Origin: Astropecten irregularis
Lineage: Eukaryota; Echinodermata; Asteroidea; Paxillosida; Astropectinidae
Assembly: GCA_963971285.1 (NCBI GenBank)
Contig: OZ020249.1
Span: 3,720,001-3,784,000, forward strand
Direction of reading: 5' to 3'
DNA: 64,000 bases
In this document: piece by piece, positions 20,657 to 31,408 of the stretch
Numbering within the stretch: position 1 is the first letter of the stretch
Layout of the letters: each line of letters starts with the position of its first letter
Notes under the pieces: model-generated
Told to the model about the DNA's origin: nothing
What the model saw: the letters and a program-made list of their open reading frames with translations, nothing else
Databases searched by the model: none
Translations under genes and position numbers: made by a program

Positions 20657-20829
20657 CAATAGGGCTCCGCGCTCGTGATGGCACATTAAAAAGTTCGGAC
20701 AAACAAGTCGCACGTGGCCCCATTAACTTACACATAAACGTTGTGACGTTTGTTCGAGCATCCGGGTAACTATAGCTGTCGATAACAAAGGGGGTATTCT
20801 ATAAATAGCTTGAGCGCGCAGCCCTATTG
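20657..20829. mobile_element. Small MITE, ends CAATAGGGCTCCGCGCTC
   Basis: 18-bp ends at 20657-20674 and 20812-20829 are reverse complements with one mismatch. A poly-A run follows at 20856-20879, shortly before the exon 19 acceptor. Confidence 0.7.
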
Positions 20830-20916
20830 TGTGGTAAGACTGTACTGCCTATGTTTAAAAAAAAAAAAAAAAAAAAAAACGTTCCCAGTTTCATCTCGGT
20901 GTCTTTGTCGATGCAG

Positions 20917-21222
20917 GATACCGACGAAGCCATTGGCTCCCTACAGCCTGACGTGGAGAACCTCATACTTCAGGGAGAGGCCCTGATCACAGAGACCAAG
21001 AAGCACAATGCTAAGCAGGCCCGACAGCTTGAGGTCAGACTGGGCTCGCTGCGCAACCACTGGAACACGCTGCAGGCGGACGCTGGCAAGCGACGGGATG
21101 CTCTGAGGGAGGCCGTGCCCAGATGGCATAGGTACCAGGTAGAGGTCAAGGAGACAGAAGAATGGATGGAGACCATGAGAGCACGTATGAAGGAGGCCAA
21201 AGAGGATCAAGATACCATGAAG
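20917..21222 (+). CDS. DMD: Dystrophin exon 19: repeat-16 helices B-C and start of repeat 17
   Basis: Acceptor ATGCAG ends at 20916 and donor GTAAGT is at 21223; 102 codons. LRNHWNTLQADAGKRRDAL and RWHRYQVEVKETEEWMET match the vertebrate LKDLRSQRRKKAL and HQWYQYKRQADDLL segments. In vertebrates this is the repeat 16-17 module that binds nNOS; whether binding exists here is unknown. Followed by a 21.6-kb intron. Confidence 0.92.
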
Positions 21223-21256
21223 GTAAGTCATCAGTGACCTTGGTTGGTGAACCCAG

Positions 21257-21404
21257 GGGTCGATTTCACAAAGCCCTGTGATCGATCGTAACTCAAGTTA
21301 CGAAAGGTAATCCATCATAGAGGGCCTATTCCACGTAGGACTTCAATGCATCAAAAGTCTTACGATTGATAGTAAGTTACGAAGAGTTTAGTGAAATCGA
21401 CCCC
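21257..21404. mobile_element. Short MITE, ends GGGGTCGATTTCAC
   Basis: 14-bp perfect ends (GGGGTCGATTTCAC/GTGAAATCGACCCC) with inverted inner words TCGTAACTCAAG and AGTAAGTTACGA. Same family as 13320-13621. At the start of the 21.6-kb intron. Confidence 0.8.
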
Positions 21405-22236
21405 AACTCAGGAAATTTTCATGGCTCCTTAATAAGGCTGTGACTGTTGGAATTATCCGTTCTGCATGTGCACGTAGTATATAACACCATTCAAGTGCAC
21501 ATTGTTTAGTTCAGCTGATAATACCACTGCACACAGTTTTTTTTTTCGGAAAAACTTTTCCTATTGGTCGGCCAAGAAGAAAATGTGTTTTTCGCAGTTT
21601 GTTGGCAAGGTTTGATCAACAGAGTCATTGAGTGAACAAGAAATGTACATTGTTTGGTCACACAGTGATATTTATTGAGTACTAACATCTGCCATTCCAG
21701 CTTCTTGCTAGTAGCCATTTTGACCAAAGTTCAGTGGATGATTATCTTGTACTTAGTAAAAAAAAATTACAACCATGCAAAAACAAAGCAACGAATAAGA
21801 TACATCTCAAATATTATCACAAACCCCGTGCATAGATTCTGTTTTGTGATTGGTTTAGAGCGCGTCACATGATATGTCATGAAACCACTCACATTCCGCT
21901 ATATATACGAAGTATCATTTAAGATATGGGCAGCATTTATAGCAATGCTGCAACTTGAAAAAAACTTGTTATCACCATAATCCAGAACGAATAAGGCATA
22001 TCAACAACAGCAGGCACACATATCAACTATCTCATGGAATATTAACGATTTATACAGTTCCAGTAATAATGCAAAAAAGCCATATTTATTGTACAGTACT
22101 AGTTTTTCCAATTGAACTGAAGGACGTGGATATTATTACAAGGCTGCTTTCACAAAAACTTCGTCTTTTTGCCAAACTTCTTGGCACTGCAAATTTGTGT
22201 GAGAAATACATATATTTACACACCTTAGGAATTTCA

Positions 22237-22907
22237 GATACTATCATACTTTGGTAGCATACCAAAACAGAAATCTTCACAGATTTACCTATAACTTACA
22301 GGGTATAAAGATTGATGATGATAGTAACATACCGTTAAAATGTTTTCTGCCCGAAATGCTGAATTTATCCAGAAAAGAGTAAAACCAATGACCAAAAACA
22401 ATTTTGATCTTCAGAAGATCAAAAATCTTGTGAAAAGGTTTTTAAAATACCTTGGGCATTTTTCACTGTCTTCTCAAAAAGTGGAACTGGAAATTTCACA
22501 GATGGACTTTGATATTTTTGCCTATGAATCTGTATTTCTTTATTAAGAAAAACCAAAGTATGATATTACCGTTTATTAGAGATATGACTTTAAAAAAAAT
22601 CAGTCAAACATCTTTCTTTTTTTTTTTCAAGTTGGATCGATCCGAAAGCCATGAAAAAATTATGTTAGTTCAATAATAAAAAGCCAAATGTGACCAAATT
22701 TTGGCTTTCAAGTAAAATATTTTTGATCTTTTAAAAGATCAAAAATAAAAGAGAAAACACTTAAGAAATACCATGTCCGTTTTTCGCTGTTTTCTCAAAA
22801 AGTGGGCAACGTATGGGACTGAAATTACTTTTACTGTATCTTCCTTGATATTTTTGCCCACGAATCTGTATTTCTTTGACAAAAACCAAAGTATGATATT
22901 ACCTTTA
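22237..22907. mobile_element. Two adjacent copies of a TTAA-targeting MITE (second one partial)
   Basis: Copy one, 22237-22571, runs from GATACTATCATACTTTGGTA to ACCAAAGTATGATATTACC. Copy two, about 22715-22907, keeps the central palindrome GATCTTTTAAAAGATC and the right end, then ACCTTTAAA. See the better copies at 49986-50314 and 57514-57852. Confidence 0.7.
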
Positions 22908-23880
22908 AACATCAATGGAGGGTCAAAGTACAGTCTCTGAACATTTTGATCTGGCTGGTCAGTGATCCGTCAGAGTGTAACCCCGTCTTGAAATGCCCCG
23001 GCTATAAGCTGACATCAAGACTTGATAAATAGCCCCGGGGCAATTCCATAATTGAATTACGCTGCATTCCTTGCTAGAGATGTGCTTTATTTCCCTAGCA
23101 GCCCGAGGCGGAATCTTTATACATCACAAATCAAGCTTCTACCAAAAAGGGTAAAAATTATGGCAGATTGTGTCCATAGAGATTGTACATGGATGTATTT
23201 TATAAATTGGAGTTGTACACTTTTACTTCAGTCAGCCAATTTTGCCACTTTCTACAAAATCGGAATCATCACTGGTACCCATTCATAGCTGGTACCCCGT
23301 GTAGTCTTAACATTCTGCATATGTTAAAATTCTGTGTAGTCTCTTAATTTTTTTTTTCCCAATATAAAGCAATATTCTTAATATAATATTTTCCGATTGT
23401 ATGAGGGCATGAACAAAGGATTTTGTTTTGGATTATTATGTCAGATCAGGTTTTTTCTCTTCATCGTTTCTTCATTTTGGTCGGCTGGACCAGTGAGCCT
23501 TATACTTACACCACAAGAAATTATCTGAGAAATTATCCCCTTCTAAATAAGTTTGCTTCTTTTGAGGATGGCATTTCCATCTCAGCAAATTGTCTACCTC
23601 AATCAAACTCAGATATTTACAGTTGATTAGTCAAATTATTTGATGGCATACATTAGTTCTAGCCATAAATAACGTTATTCATTCAATCCATAAACAAACG
23701 TTTCTTTTATATCAAAACTTAAGAGAGCTAATACTAGAATTTGTACTGAATTCTAATAGCAGTTCACTAATGTAATACACATTATTACAATTAGCATTTC
23801 AAATGCTGAGAGTTAGTAGGGCTTGATGTTTTGTTACATTTTTAATTGGTTCATTCTTTTTCAGCTGTGGTTCTATTTAA

Positions 23881-24280
23881 TTATTGAGCTCCTGATTAAT
23901 TATTGATCTCCTGGTTAATTATTGACCTCTTGATTAATTTTTGACCTCTTGATTAATTATTGACCTCCTGATTAATGATTGACCTCTTTATTAATGATTG
24001 ACCTCTTAATTAATTATTGACCTCTTGATTAATTATTGACCTCTTGATTAATTATTGACCTCTTGATTGATTATTAACCTCTTGATTAATTTTTGACCTG
24101 ATTAATTATTGACCTCTTGATTAATTATTGAGCTCTTGATTAATTATTGACCTCTTGATTAATTATTGACCTCTTGATTAATTATTGACCTCTTGATTAA
24201 TTATTGACCTCTTGATACATGTTTGACCTGATTAATTATTGACCTCTTGATTAATTATTGACCTGATCAATTATTGATCT
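23881..24280. repeat. Minisatellite, about 19-bp unit (GACCTCTTGATTAATTATT)
   Basis: About 20 tandem units with single-base and length variants. Unit C has only isolated TTGACCTCTTA and TTGAGCTC words in the homologous place (32400-32575), so the array grew in unit A after duplication. Confidence 0.9.
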
Positions 24281-24616
24281 CCAATTATTACATGCATACT
24301 TTCTTTTATTATATATGATTTAAAAATCCAACGATATTTGGCAATTATACATGTATAATGCTTGATAAAATGAAAGCGGTTACACAGTAACTTAATGTTT
24401 TCTGAGTTTGTAATCAAACATTTTTCCAGGCAGATTCCAGCAGGACTATTTTCTCTTTCAAACTTCCTTGAAAATGAAACTTATTCTACCAAAATGGCAT
24501 AGACTCTTATTGATAGATTATTTCTTTCCCAGCTTGTACAGTTATTTGAAAAAAGGGCTGCATTTCACTCACCCAATGTATTTATTTCTTTATCTGTCCC
24601 TTTCCTTCTTTATGTT

Positions 24617-24830
24617 GCGTCTCAGCTTGCATTTGCTGATGGCAATGTGAAGCCTCTGAAGTATCCCAGTTTGGATTTTGGACGAATTGCAAAGAAGTCT
24701 TCCAGAGACATGGTAGACATGTATTTTACTGTTCTTCTTGTTTGTCATTCACATTGCCTCTCAGCTTGCATTGTTGATGCCATTGTGAAGTGTCTTGATG
24801 TCTCCATCTTTGGGCCTGTCGGGGGAAGGG
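24617..24830 (-). pseudogene. Relic cytoplasmic-tail repeats downstream of the first Ig receptor
   Basis: Two stretches (24617-24660 and 24755-24806, GTCTCAGCTTGCATT, then GATGGCAATGTGAAG) match the tail-coding repeats of the third receptor (34998-35045 and similar). They lie after the stop codon and are not in an open frame. They suggest that the ancestral gene had the long tail. Confidence 0.65.
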
Positions 24831-24954
24831 TGCTTACAGGAACCTTAAGAGACTCCCAGGATTAATCTCTGCATCTCATTTGTTGTTCACATTGGCTCTG
24901 TGAGGTTCTTGTTTATGCTATTGGCTCTGCAACGTTATTGGTAGAGCTGCAATT

Positions 24955-26346
24955 TTAAAACAGACTCTCATACATGTCATCGGCTTTCTCAGGCAGTCGA
25001 CGTTTGGTGTCCAGGAGGTTCCGGTTCCTGCTATTTTCATCCTCAGTTGCCTGTTTGGCTGAGGTGTTGAGATTTTGGTACCTCATGCCAGCTTCGTCTG
25101 CAGCCTGGTTGGCATAGGTGCTAAGATTCAGGTACATGCCACCATCAGCTTCTGCAGGCAGCCTGTTGGCTGTGCGAGGCACCCTATGGGACATGGACTT
25201 CTTTTGTTTGATTTTCCACAAGTAGACAACAAGGAGTGCTTCGAGTAGGAGAAGAAAAAGACCTCCCAGCATTCCTCCAACAACATGTAAGGTGGTGGCC
25301 ATATTGACTGGTGTGCTGGCTTTTACATGTACAATCAGTAGTGCTTCTTGCCGACTGTGATAGGTGATCTCGTCCAGAACTGCTGCACATCTTATGGTCA
25401 CATAGTTAAAATCTTGGACTGAGACATTCAGAATCTGTAGCGTTTGGCCATCATGGCTAAGGTGATATGGACGTTGGACATCATCGTTAGTGGTCAGGTT
25501 CACGCTCACTGCTGAGCCATCACCCTTGTATATGTCCCACCTGTAATCAGGTTTCACTGGCCGCGTGGCCTTGACATCACATTTGAATTCTGCTGTCTCT
25601 CCTTCAAACAGAATAAAGAAAGATGGAGAGATGGAAGTCATCAAGGGAAGAGGCGTGAAAGAGCATCTTGGACCCCAGTTGAAGTCTGCTCCTGCCACGC
25701 AGATAAACTCTTGCATGTAGTCAGTTTCTTGCAGCTCTATCTGTGCTTGAAGCACATTTCCCGATTTGGTTTGTTGTGATAGAACTCTTAGTGGTCGGCC
25801 ACTTGGATCAGACCGGAGCCAGGTTAAGAGGCTTAGTGAATCATTTGATGAGAGAGAGCATCTCAGAGAAACATTTGCACCAATAGCGACAATCTTCGGA
25901 GGTTCTATGATGCATGATGGAGGAGTTGAGATAACATTCACTGTGGCATTTTCAGAGCCGACTTTAAGTAGGTGTTTGGTCTCTCTATAGAACATTCGGC
26001 AGAAGTATTGCCCACTGTCGTTAGGCTGTATGTTATTGATATTAAGTTGATACTGGTAGTTGATCAAGTCCAGTGCAGCTGTCATTCGATCCTGAAAATC
26101 TGTCTTGACTGAGCGACAACTAACCACCATTATGTCTCTTGAAGTCCCATTGGCTTTCATCCATTTGAGCCTTGGCGAAGTACAATTTTTGCTCATTTGA
26201 TCATTCCAACAGGTTAATGTAACATTACTCCCTTTAACAACTGTCACATTCCGAGGCTGGAGTGTGTACCCTTGACAGTCCTCTGGGTACAATCCTGTAG
26301 CTATGATGATCAGGCCCACAAGAGAAGACGCACAAAGAGACAACAT
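24955..26346 (-). CDS. Ig-domain transmembrane receptor, paralogue A (single exon)
   Basis: 463 residues. The start is the ATG at 26346, giving MLSLCASSLVGLIIIATG, a good signal peptide; the open frame upstream begins only with GTG. Three Ig-like domains follow: domain 1 (NVTLTCW to DSGQYFCR), domain 2 (VSLRCSL to EFICVAG), domain 3 (AEFKCDV to TIRCAAV). Many N-x-S/T sites. The membrane helix at about 350-377 is followed by KIKQKK and an 86-residue tail with MYLNL, RYQNL and MYESL (YxxL). Likely a cell-surface, probably immune-type receptor signalling through SH2 proteins; ligand unknown. It lies antisense inside the dystrophin intron. No introns are needed, unlike typical Ig receptors. Confidence 0.85.
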   Translation of the reverse strand: MLSLCASSLVGLIIIATGLYPEDCQGYTLQPRNVTVVKGSNVTLTCWNDQMSKNCTSPRLKWMKANGTSRDIMVVSCRSVKTDFQDRMTAALDLINYQYQLNINNIQPNDSGQYFCRMFYRETKHLLKVGSENATVNVISTPPSCIIEPPKIVAIGANVSLRCSLSSNDSLSLLTWLRSDPSGRPLRVLSQQTKSGNVLQAQIELQETDYMQEFICVAGADFNWGPRCSFTPLPLMTSISPSFFILFEGETAEFKCDVKATRPVKPDYRWDIYKGDGSAVSVNLTTNDDVQRPYHLSHDGQTLQILNVSVQDFNYVTIRCAAVLDEITYHSRQEALLIVHVKASTPVNMATTLHVVGGMLGGLFLLLLEALLVVYLWKIKQKKSMSHRVPRTANRLPAEADGGMYLNLSTYANQAADEAGMRYQNLNTSAKQATEDENSRNRNLLDTKRRLPEKADDMYESLF

Positions 26347-26640
26347 CGTGAGGAATTGGAAATTGCCAGAAATCACTGCCCCTTTGAAAGCTTAGAAATG
26401 TAGTCCTGCCAAAATCTTGTATTTTAGTAAATACATGCAGTGGGTAACCGATTGAGTTCTTGTTAAGTATTAGTCCATTCACATTGAAGGATTCAAGTCA
26501 GTGAAACCATTGAGTATTTGACATTGTTGCCTCAGCTGAGTTCAGTTGCATCAAGACGAAGCACAGTAAACTGCAAAGCATTTTAAAGAAATTTCAGCAC
26601 TTGATGTATTTTATGTGAGCATTTCCTTGTTTTTGTTCAT
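26347..26640 (-). promoter_or_regulatory. Conserved 5' flank of receptor A
   Basis: About 270 bp upstream of the ATG are shared with paralogues B and C (for example GTAACCGATTGAGTTCTTGT and TTTGACATTGTTGCCTCA). Probably 5' UTR and promoter carried with each duplication. No clear TATA box was identified. Confidence 0.5.
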
Positions 26641-26907
26641 TGTCCTATTTATGGTTCACCACGCGATATTTTTTTTTTTATTTAACGTATAAAGCGAAGT
26701 GATGGATCGTTAAAAATAAAAAACATGAAGGGTGCGATAGCGTGACATTGCTTACAAAAACAAATTGAAATTACGTCTGCCAAGAAAAGCAAGGAAATAA
26801 ACTTTCACCAGAGCTACATCCAGAGTTTTTATATTAGTTAATCTGTTTCCTCTTCTCTCAATCAATTTTGATTGTAAGTTGATAGGTTTAGTTTTCAGAA
26901 ATACGTT

Positions 26908-26911
26908 GACG

Positions 26912-26956
<45 letters not shown>
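26908..26956. repeat. (GTT)n microsatellite
   Basis: About 16 GTT units, in unit A upstream of receptor A. Confidence 0.95.
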
Positions 26957-27019
26957 TTGTTGTTGGGGCTTGGAGTGTTCTTTCTTTTGTTTTATTCTTT
27001 CTGGTTGATTATCATTGGC

Positions 27020-27200
27020 AGAGGTTGAAACTTCAGATTTAAATCTGATTTCCGTTTTTTTTTGGTTTAGATTTTAACTCAGAATTTCAGCTTTTTTGTT
27101 CACCTGCTCTGTACATGTAGTATAGGAATTTTTACAATTTCAGCTTTTTCCATGTTGTTTTCAGTTTTTGTATGTGGCCACTTGATCCCTGCATTTGGAG
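27020..27200. repeat. Uninterrupted dispersed repeat, empty-site paralogue of 4785-5990
   Basis: Runs from GTTGAAACTTCAGATTTAAA through TTCACCTGCTCTGTACATG to GTATGTGGCCACTTGATCCC. It is continuous where the copy in the intron before exon 6 holds a 1-kb nested insertion. Confidence 0.7.
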
Positions 27201-28207
27201 ATGAAAAACTAAAATGTTCAATTTGCACATTTCTTTTTGTTGACTTCATGTAACTTCAGGCTGTTGCCGAGCAATTTGAACATGGCCTAACGGACACCAA
27301 CAGGAACATGACTGAAGAAGCACATGGACATTTACTCTAATAGTTCATAATTAGAATCATGATTCAGGATTCATCTTCTCCAAACCATGGAAAAAACTCT
27401 TTTGAAGGACTTTTTTTTGTTGCATGACATGTATGTCCACCAAAGTTTTCCCAACTGATCACCTATTCAATGCGTGGTATTTTTTAACGCTTGAGGGTGC
27501 TTCGAATTACTTCCGGGGGTCATTTGACAATGCCTTGTTCTTGTGTACCGCTGTGTCAGAATACAACTCGTACATGTCGTAGTAAAAATATACACTTCTA
27601 GCGTATCCCCAAAGACAAAATTGTCCGTAAATGACCTCTGCTCATTTGACAATTAACCGGACCGTATACCCCCGGAAGTAAATAAAGTTGTACACCTCAC
27701 AGCGCCCTCATGCGTTCAAAAATACCGCGCATTAAGCATTTCAGTTGCTTTGAGGTAGGATTAGGAAGGCCTCACGTTTCGTTACGTTTTATTTTATTTT
27801 TAATTGGTTCGTTCTTTTCAGCTGTACTTCTGATTACCGGCAATTATGGAGCTCAAGTTACATGCATACAATTTTTAAATAACATACAATTTAAAAAGTG
27901 AAAGGTATGTAGCACTAATGCATGACATAATGAAAGAGGAATACACAGTACCTTTATGTTTTCTGAGTTTATGATAAAACAACTTTTGATTCACGTAAAT
28001 ATTGGCCTTGTATTTCCTTCTTCTAAAAGTCTTGGAAATCTGCCAGAGTTTTAGCTCTCCCATGTTCCTCTTTCTGTTTTACGAGACAGTTGATAAAAGT
28101 ATTTTCTCTTCAAACTTCCTTGAAAATTTGTCTAATTCTACCAAAATGGCGTAGTCTGGTTTCTATAGCTTTTTTCTTTCTCTGCTTATACAAATAATCA
28201 TTTTGTA

Positions 28208-28573
28208 AAGGTAATACATGTATCATACTTTGGTTTTTGTCAAAGAAATGCAGATTCATGGGCAACAATATCAAGACAGATACAGTAACAGTCATCTGAG
28301 AAAATTTCAGTCCCATACGGTGCCCACTTTTTGAGAAAACAGTGAAAAACAGCCACATTATTTCTTAAGTCTTTTCAATGTTATTTTTTATCTTTAAAAG
28401 ATCAAAATTGTTTTTGGTCATTGGTTTTACTCTTTTCTGGATAAATACAGCATTTCAGGCAGAAAAATGTTAACGGTATGTTTCTACCATCACCATCTTT
28501 ATACACTGTAAGTTATAGGTACATTTTTAAAGATTTCTGTTTCGGTATGCTACCAAAGTATGATACTACCTTT
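28208..28573. mobile_element. TTAA-type MITE in the 3' flank of receptor B
   Basis: Inverted relative to the 22237 copy: AGGTAATACATGTATCATAC at left and ATGATACTACCTTTAA at right. The homologous place in unit A (about 24545, CAGTTATTTGAAAAAAGGGC) lacks it, giving an empty site. Confidence 0.75.
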
Positions 28574-28639
28574 AAAAGGGGTTGCATTTCACTCATGCAA
28601 CATATTACTTCTTTGTCTGTCCCTCCTTTCCCTTGTTCA

Positions 28640-28720
28640 AGTCACCTCTCAGCCTGAATTGTTGATGGCATTGTGAAGTGTCATGATATCTACCTGTTTG
28701 AACTCAAGAGACTCCTACTC
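28640..28720 (-). pseudogene. Relic tail repeat downstream of receptor B
   Basis: CACCTCTCAGCCTGAATTGT, then GATGGCATTGTGAAGTG resemble the tail repeats of receptor C and the relics after receptor A. Not in an open frame. Confidence 0.55.
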
Positions 28721-28743
28721 ATAGAATTTATCTCTGGGCATTT

Positions 28744-28955
28744 ATGAAACGGAAGCTGAGGCTCCGGCTCCATTTTCATGAAACCATTCTGCAAATAACG
28801 GGTATCAAAATAGAGACTTTTGGCAGCTTCTCTGGTTTGAAAAGGAAAACAGACCTTCAGCTTCAATGAAAAACCACAGCCTATATTTTCAGCATATGGA
28901 TGACAGAGCTGGAGGGGGAGTCTAAGCCTAAGCCTCCGTTTCGTAAACCCCCATT
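28744..28955. mobile_element. GGCTCC-ended MITE, unexpanded copy
   Basis: The left end GAAACGGAAGCTGAGGCTCC pairs with the inverted right end AGCCTAAGCCTCCGTTTCGT. The interior ATAACGGGTATCAAAATAGA and CCTATATTTTCAGCATATGG are shared with copies at 43754, 46136 and 63423. The terminal hexamers here number only two or three. Confidence 0.7.
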
Positions 28956-29052
28956 GTCCCTGCGTCCATTTGTTGTTCACATTGTCGTTTGTCTCTGTGA
29001 GGTTCTTGTAGGTATGCTGTTGGCTAGAAGACCTTGTTGGCAGAGCTGCTAT

Positions 29053-29115
29053 TTACTGACTCCCGTACATGCCATCAGCTTCTGGTTCCTCAGCTATTTG
29101 ATGCTTGGTCTCCGC
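29053..29115 (-). pseudogene. In-frame tail extension after the stop of receptor B
   Basis: After the TAA, 20 sense codons read AETKHQIAEEPEADGMYGSQ and end in TAA at 29053-29055. They repeat the preceding TKH-EEADDMY pattern, and the flank beyond aligns with the flank after receptor A's stop (GCAGCTCTGCCAA). Hence the ancestral stop was probably here. Confidence 0.65.
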
Positions 29116-30543
29116 TTATTGTCCGCTAAAATTCTCATACATGTCATCGGCTTCCTCACTCGGATGATGCTTGGTATCTGGGAGGTTCTGGTAAATGCTG
29201 TTGTCATTCTCAGTAGCCTGGTTGTCGTCGGGGGTGATGAGACTCTGGTATCTCCTGCCAGCTTCCTCAGTGGCCTGGTTGGCATAGGTGCTAAGATTCA
29301 GGTACATGCCATCATCAACTTCATCAGTCGGCTCATTGGCAGAGCAAGGTACTCTTTGCTCTCTGTTTGGTTGAAAGTACACTACTCCATGAGACATGGA
29401 CTTCTTTTGTTTTCTTTTCCACACGTAGACAGCAAGGAGTGCTCCGAGAAGGAAAAGAAAAAGACCTCCCAGCATTCCTCCAACAATATGTAAGGTGGTG
29501 GCCATATTTACTGGTGTGCCGGCTTTTACATGTACAATCAGTAGTGCTTCTTGCCGACTTTGATAGGTGATCTTGTCCAGAACTGCTGCGCATCTTATGA
29601 TAACATTGTTAAAGTCTTGGACTGAGACATTCAGAATCTGTAGCGTTTGGCCATCATGGCTAAGGTGATATGGACGTTGGACGTCATCGTTAGTGGTCAG
29701 GTTCACGTCCACCCCTGAGCCATCACCCTTGTATATGTCCCACCTGTACTCTAGTTTCACTGGCCGCGTGGCCTTGACGTCACATTTGAATTTTGCTGTC
29801 TCTCCTTCAAACAGAATCAAGAAAGATGGAGAGATGGAAGTCATCAAGGGAAGAGGCGTTAAAGAGCATCTTGGACCCCCGTTGAAGTCTGCTCCTGCCA
29901 CGCAGATAAACTCTTGCATGAAGTCAGTTTCTTGCAGCTCTATCTGTGCTTGAAGCACATCTCCCGATTTGGTTTGTTGTGATAGAACTCTTAGTGGATG
30001 GTCACTTGGATCAGACCGGAGCCAGGTTAAGAAGCTTAGTGAATCATTTGATGAGAGAGAACATCTCAGAGAAATGGTCGCACCAATAGCGACAATCATT
30101 AGAGGTTCCATGGCACATGATGGAGGAGTCAAGATAACGTTTACTGTGGCCTTCATAGAGTTGATTTCTGAATGACTAATCGGGAAGTACATTCGACAGA
30201 AGTATTGCCCACTATCATGTGGCTGTGTGTTCCTGATGTTAAGCTGATACAGTTTGTTAGTTTCATCCAATGTTGTTGTCATTCGATCCGTGAAATATCT
30301 CTGGACTTGGTGACAAGTAACCACCCTGGTGTCTCTTTGAATCCCATCACCTTTTATCCATCGTAGCCTTGGCTCAGAACAGCCACTTGTCATTGAATCA
30401 GACCAACAGGTTAATGTTACATTATTCCCTTCAACAACTGTCACACTTTGTGGATGCAGCGTGTACCATTGACAGTCCACTGGGTACAATCCTGTAGCTA
30501 TGATGATCAGACCCACAAGAGAAGACACACAAAGAGACAACAT
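29116..30543 (-). CDS. Ig-domain transmembrane receptor, paralogue B (single exon, shortened C-terminus)
   Basis: 475 residues from the ATG at 30543 (MLSLCVSSLVGLIIIATG signal peptide). Same plan as paralogue A: three Ig-like domains with cysteine pairs (VTLTCW/YFCRMY, ISLRCSL/FICVAG, AKFKCDV/IIRCAAV), a membrane helix near residues 350-375, then KRKQKK. The 100-residue tail has VYFQP (YxxP), MYLNL, RYQSL, SIYQNL (fits the S-x-Y-x-x-L ITIM form) and MYENF. The stop at 29116-29118 appears premature: 20 further sense codons lie in frame to 29053. Function inferred: activating or inhibitory surface receptor. Confidence 0.85.
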   Translation of the reverse strand: MLSLCVSSLVGLIIIATGLYPVDCQWYTLHPQSVTVVEGNNVTLTCWSDSMTSGCSEPRLRWIKGDGIQRDTRVVTCHQVQRYFTDRMTTTLDETNKLYQLNIRNTQPHDSGQYFCRMYFPISHSEINSMKATVNVILTPPSCAMEPLMIVAIGATISLRCSLSSNDSLSFLTWLRSDPSDHPLRVLSQQTKSGDVLQAQIELQETDFMQEFICVAGADFNGGPRCSLTPLPLMTSISPSFLILFEGETAKFKCDVKATRPVKLEYRWDIYKGDGSGVDVNLTTNDDVQRPYHLSHDGQTLQILNVSVQDFNNVIIRCAAVLDKITYQSRQEALLIVHVKAGTPVNMATTLHIVGGMLGGLFLFLLGALLAVYVWKRKQKKSMSHGVVYFQPNREQRVPCSANEPTDEVDDGMYLNLSTYANQATEEAGRRYQSLITPDDNQATENDNSIYQNLPDTKHHPSEEADDMYENFSGQ

Positions 30544-30800
30544 CGTGAGGAATTGGAAATTGCCAGAAATCACTAGTCTGTCAACAGTTAGAGAATGTAG
30601 TCAGATTCTTCTTTTCAACTAGTACACTCGGGTGCAGTAGTTAACCGATTGAATTCTTGTGAAGTATTAGTCCATTCACATTGAAGCATTCATAGTCAGT
30701 GGAACCATTGAGTATTTGACATTGTTGCCTCAGCTGAGAACAGTTGCATCAAGACGAAGCACAGTAAACTGCAAAGCATTTTGAGGAAATTTCTACACGT
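30544..30800 (-). promoter_or_regulatory. Conserved 5' flank of receptor B
   Basis: Closely similar to the flank of receptor C at 36569-36820 (TAGTCTGTCAACAGTT, then TTCTTCTTTTCAACTA) and less so to A. This supports B and C being the closer pair upstream. Confidence 0.5.
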
Positions 30801-31072
30801 GTGAACTTCTTTATCAGTAATGTATTTTTATGTGACCATTTCCCTGTCTGTGGTCAGTGCCTTATTTATGTTAATTTTGTACTTTTTATAAAAAAGGGAA
30901 GTTAAGGTTGTTTAAAAAACAAACTTGCAGTGCCTGTTATCAGAAACTCATTGCTTAATAGAAAAATAACTGACACAATATTTACACGCAGAGTTTTAAA
31001 CAATAAATAAGGTAATCTATTTCCTCTTGCAATTATGATGTTAAGTTGTATTCTTTGGGGGTGAGGCTAGGT

Positions 31073-31113
31073 TTTTTTTTTTTTTTTTTTTTTCCGGGGG
31101 GGGGGGGGGGGGG
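31073..31113. repeat. Poly-T/poly-G tract
   Basis: About 23 T followed by two C and about 20 G on the + strand. The G run could form a quadruplex; length may be unreliable in assembly. Confidence 0.9.
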
Positions 31114-31288
31114 CTGTTTTGGTCGCTTAGCAATGGAAGATGACCAACCAAAAAATAATTGAACGTATACATGTGTCAATGGTAGTGACTGCAGCTTTTT
31201 CTGTTGACTTTATGTAATTTCAGACACCAAAAGGGAAATGACTCATGAAACATATGCAAATTCATCCTCCATGATTATAAGAATCATG

Positions 31289-31408
31289 TATGTGGATCGG
31301 TTTGCGGAAACACCATGTAATAACCGTTCGTACTTCTATTTCGTTCGATTATTCTGTTTCGCAAACCGATCCACATACCAATTGTCACCATGCAAAGCCT
31401 CAAATCTT
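31289..31408. mobile_element. Compact palindromic fold-back copy (GTGGATCGGTTTGCG)
   Basis: TATGTGGATCGGTTTGCGGA and its inverse CGCAAACCGATCCACATA are 60 bp apart. The right flank (CAATTGTCACCATGCAAAGC) is the inverse of that at 6258. Same family as 57091-57340. Confidence 0.75.

Larger units (their letters stand above)
23065..27440. repeat. Tandem duplication unit A containing the first Ig receptor
   Basis: The 3' flank 23065-24620 (TTCCTTGCTAGAGATGTG onward; AATATAAAGCAATATTC), the gene, and its 5' flank to about 26640 are similar to the corresponding parts of unit B (about 27750-31750) and unit C (31770-37770). Edges are approximate because the alignment was by eye. Confidence 0.65.

Noticed and set aside
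26347-26376. Upstream extension of the receptor A frame to a GTG codon (same in B and C)
   Set aside because: The ATG ten codons inside gives a standard signal peptide, and nuclear genes rarely start with GTG.
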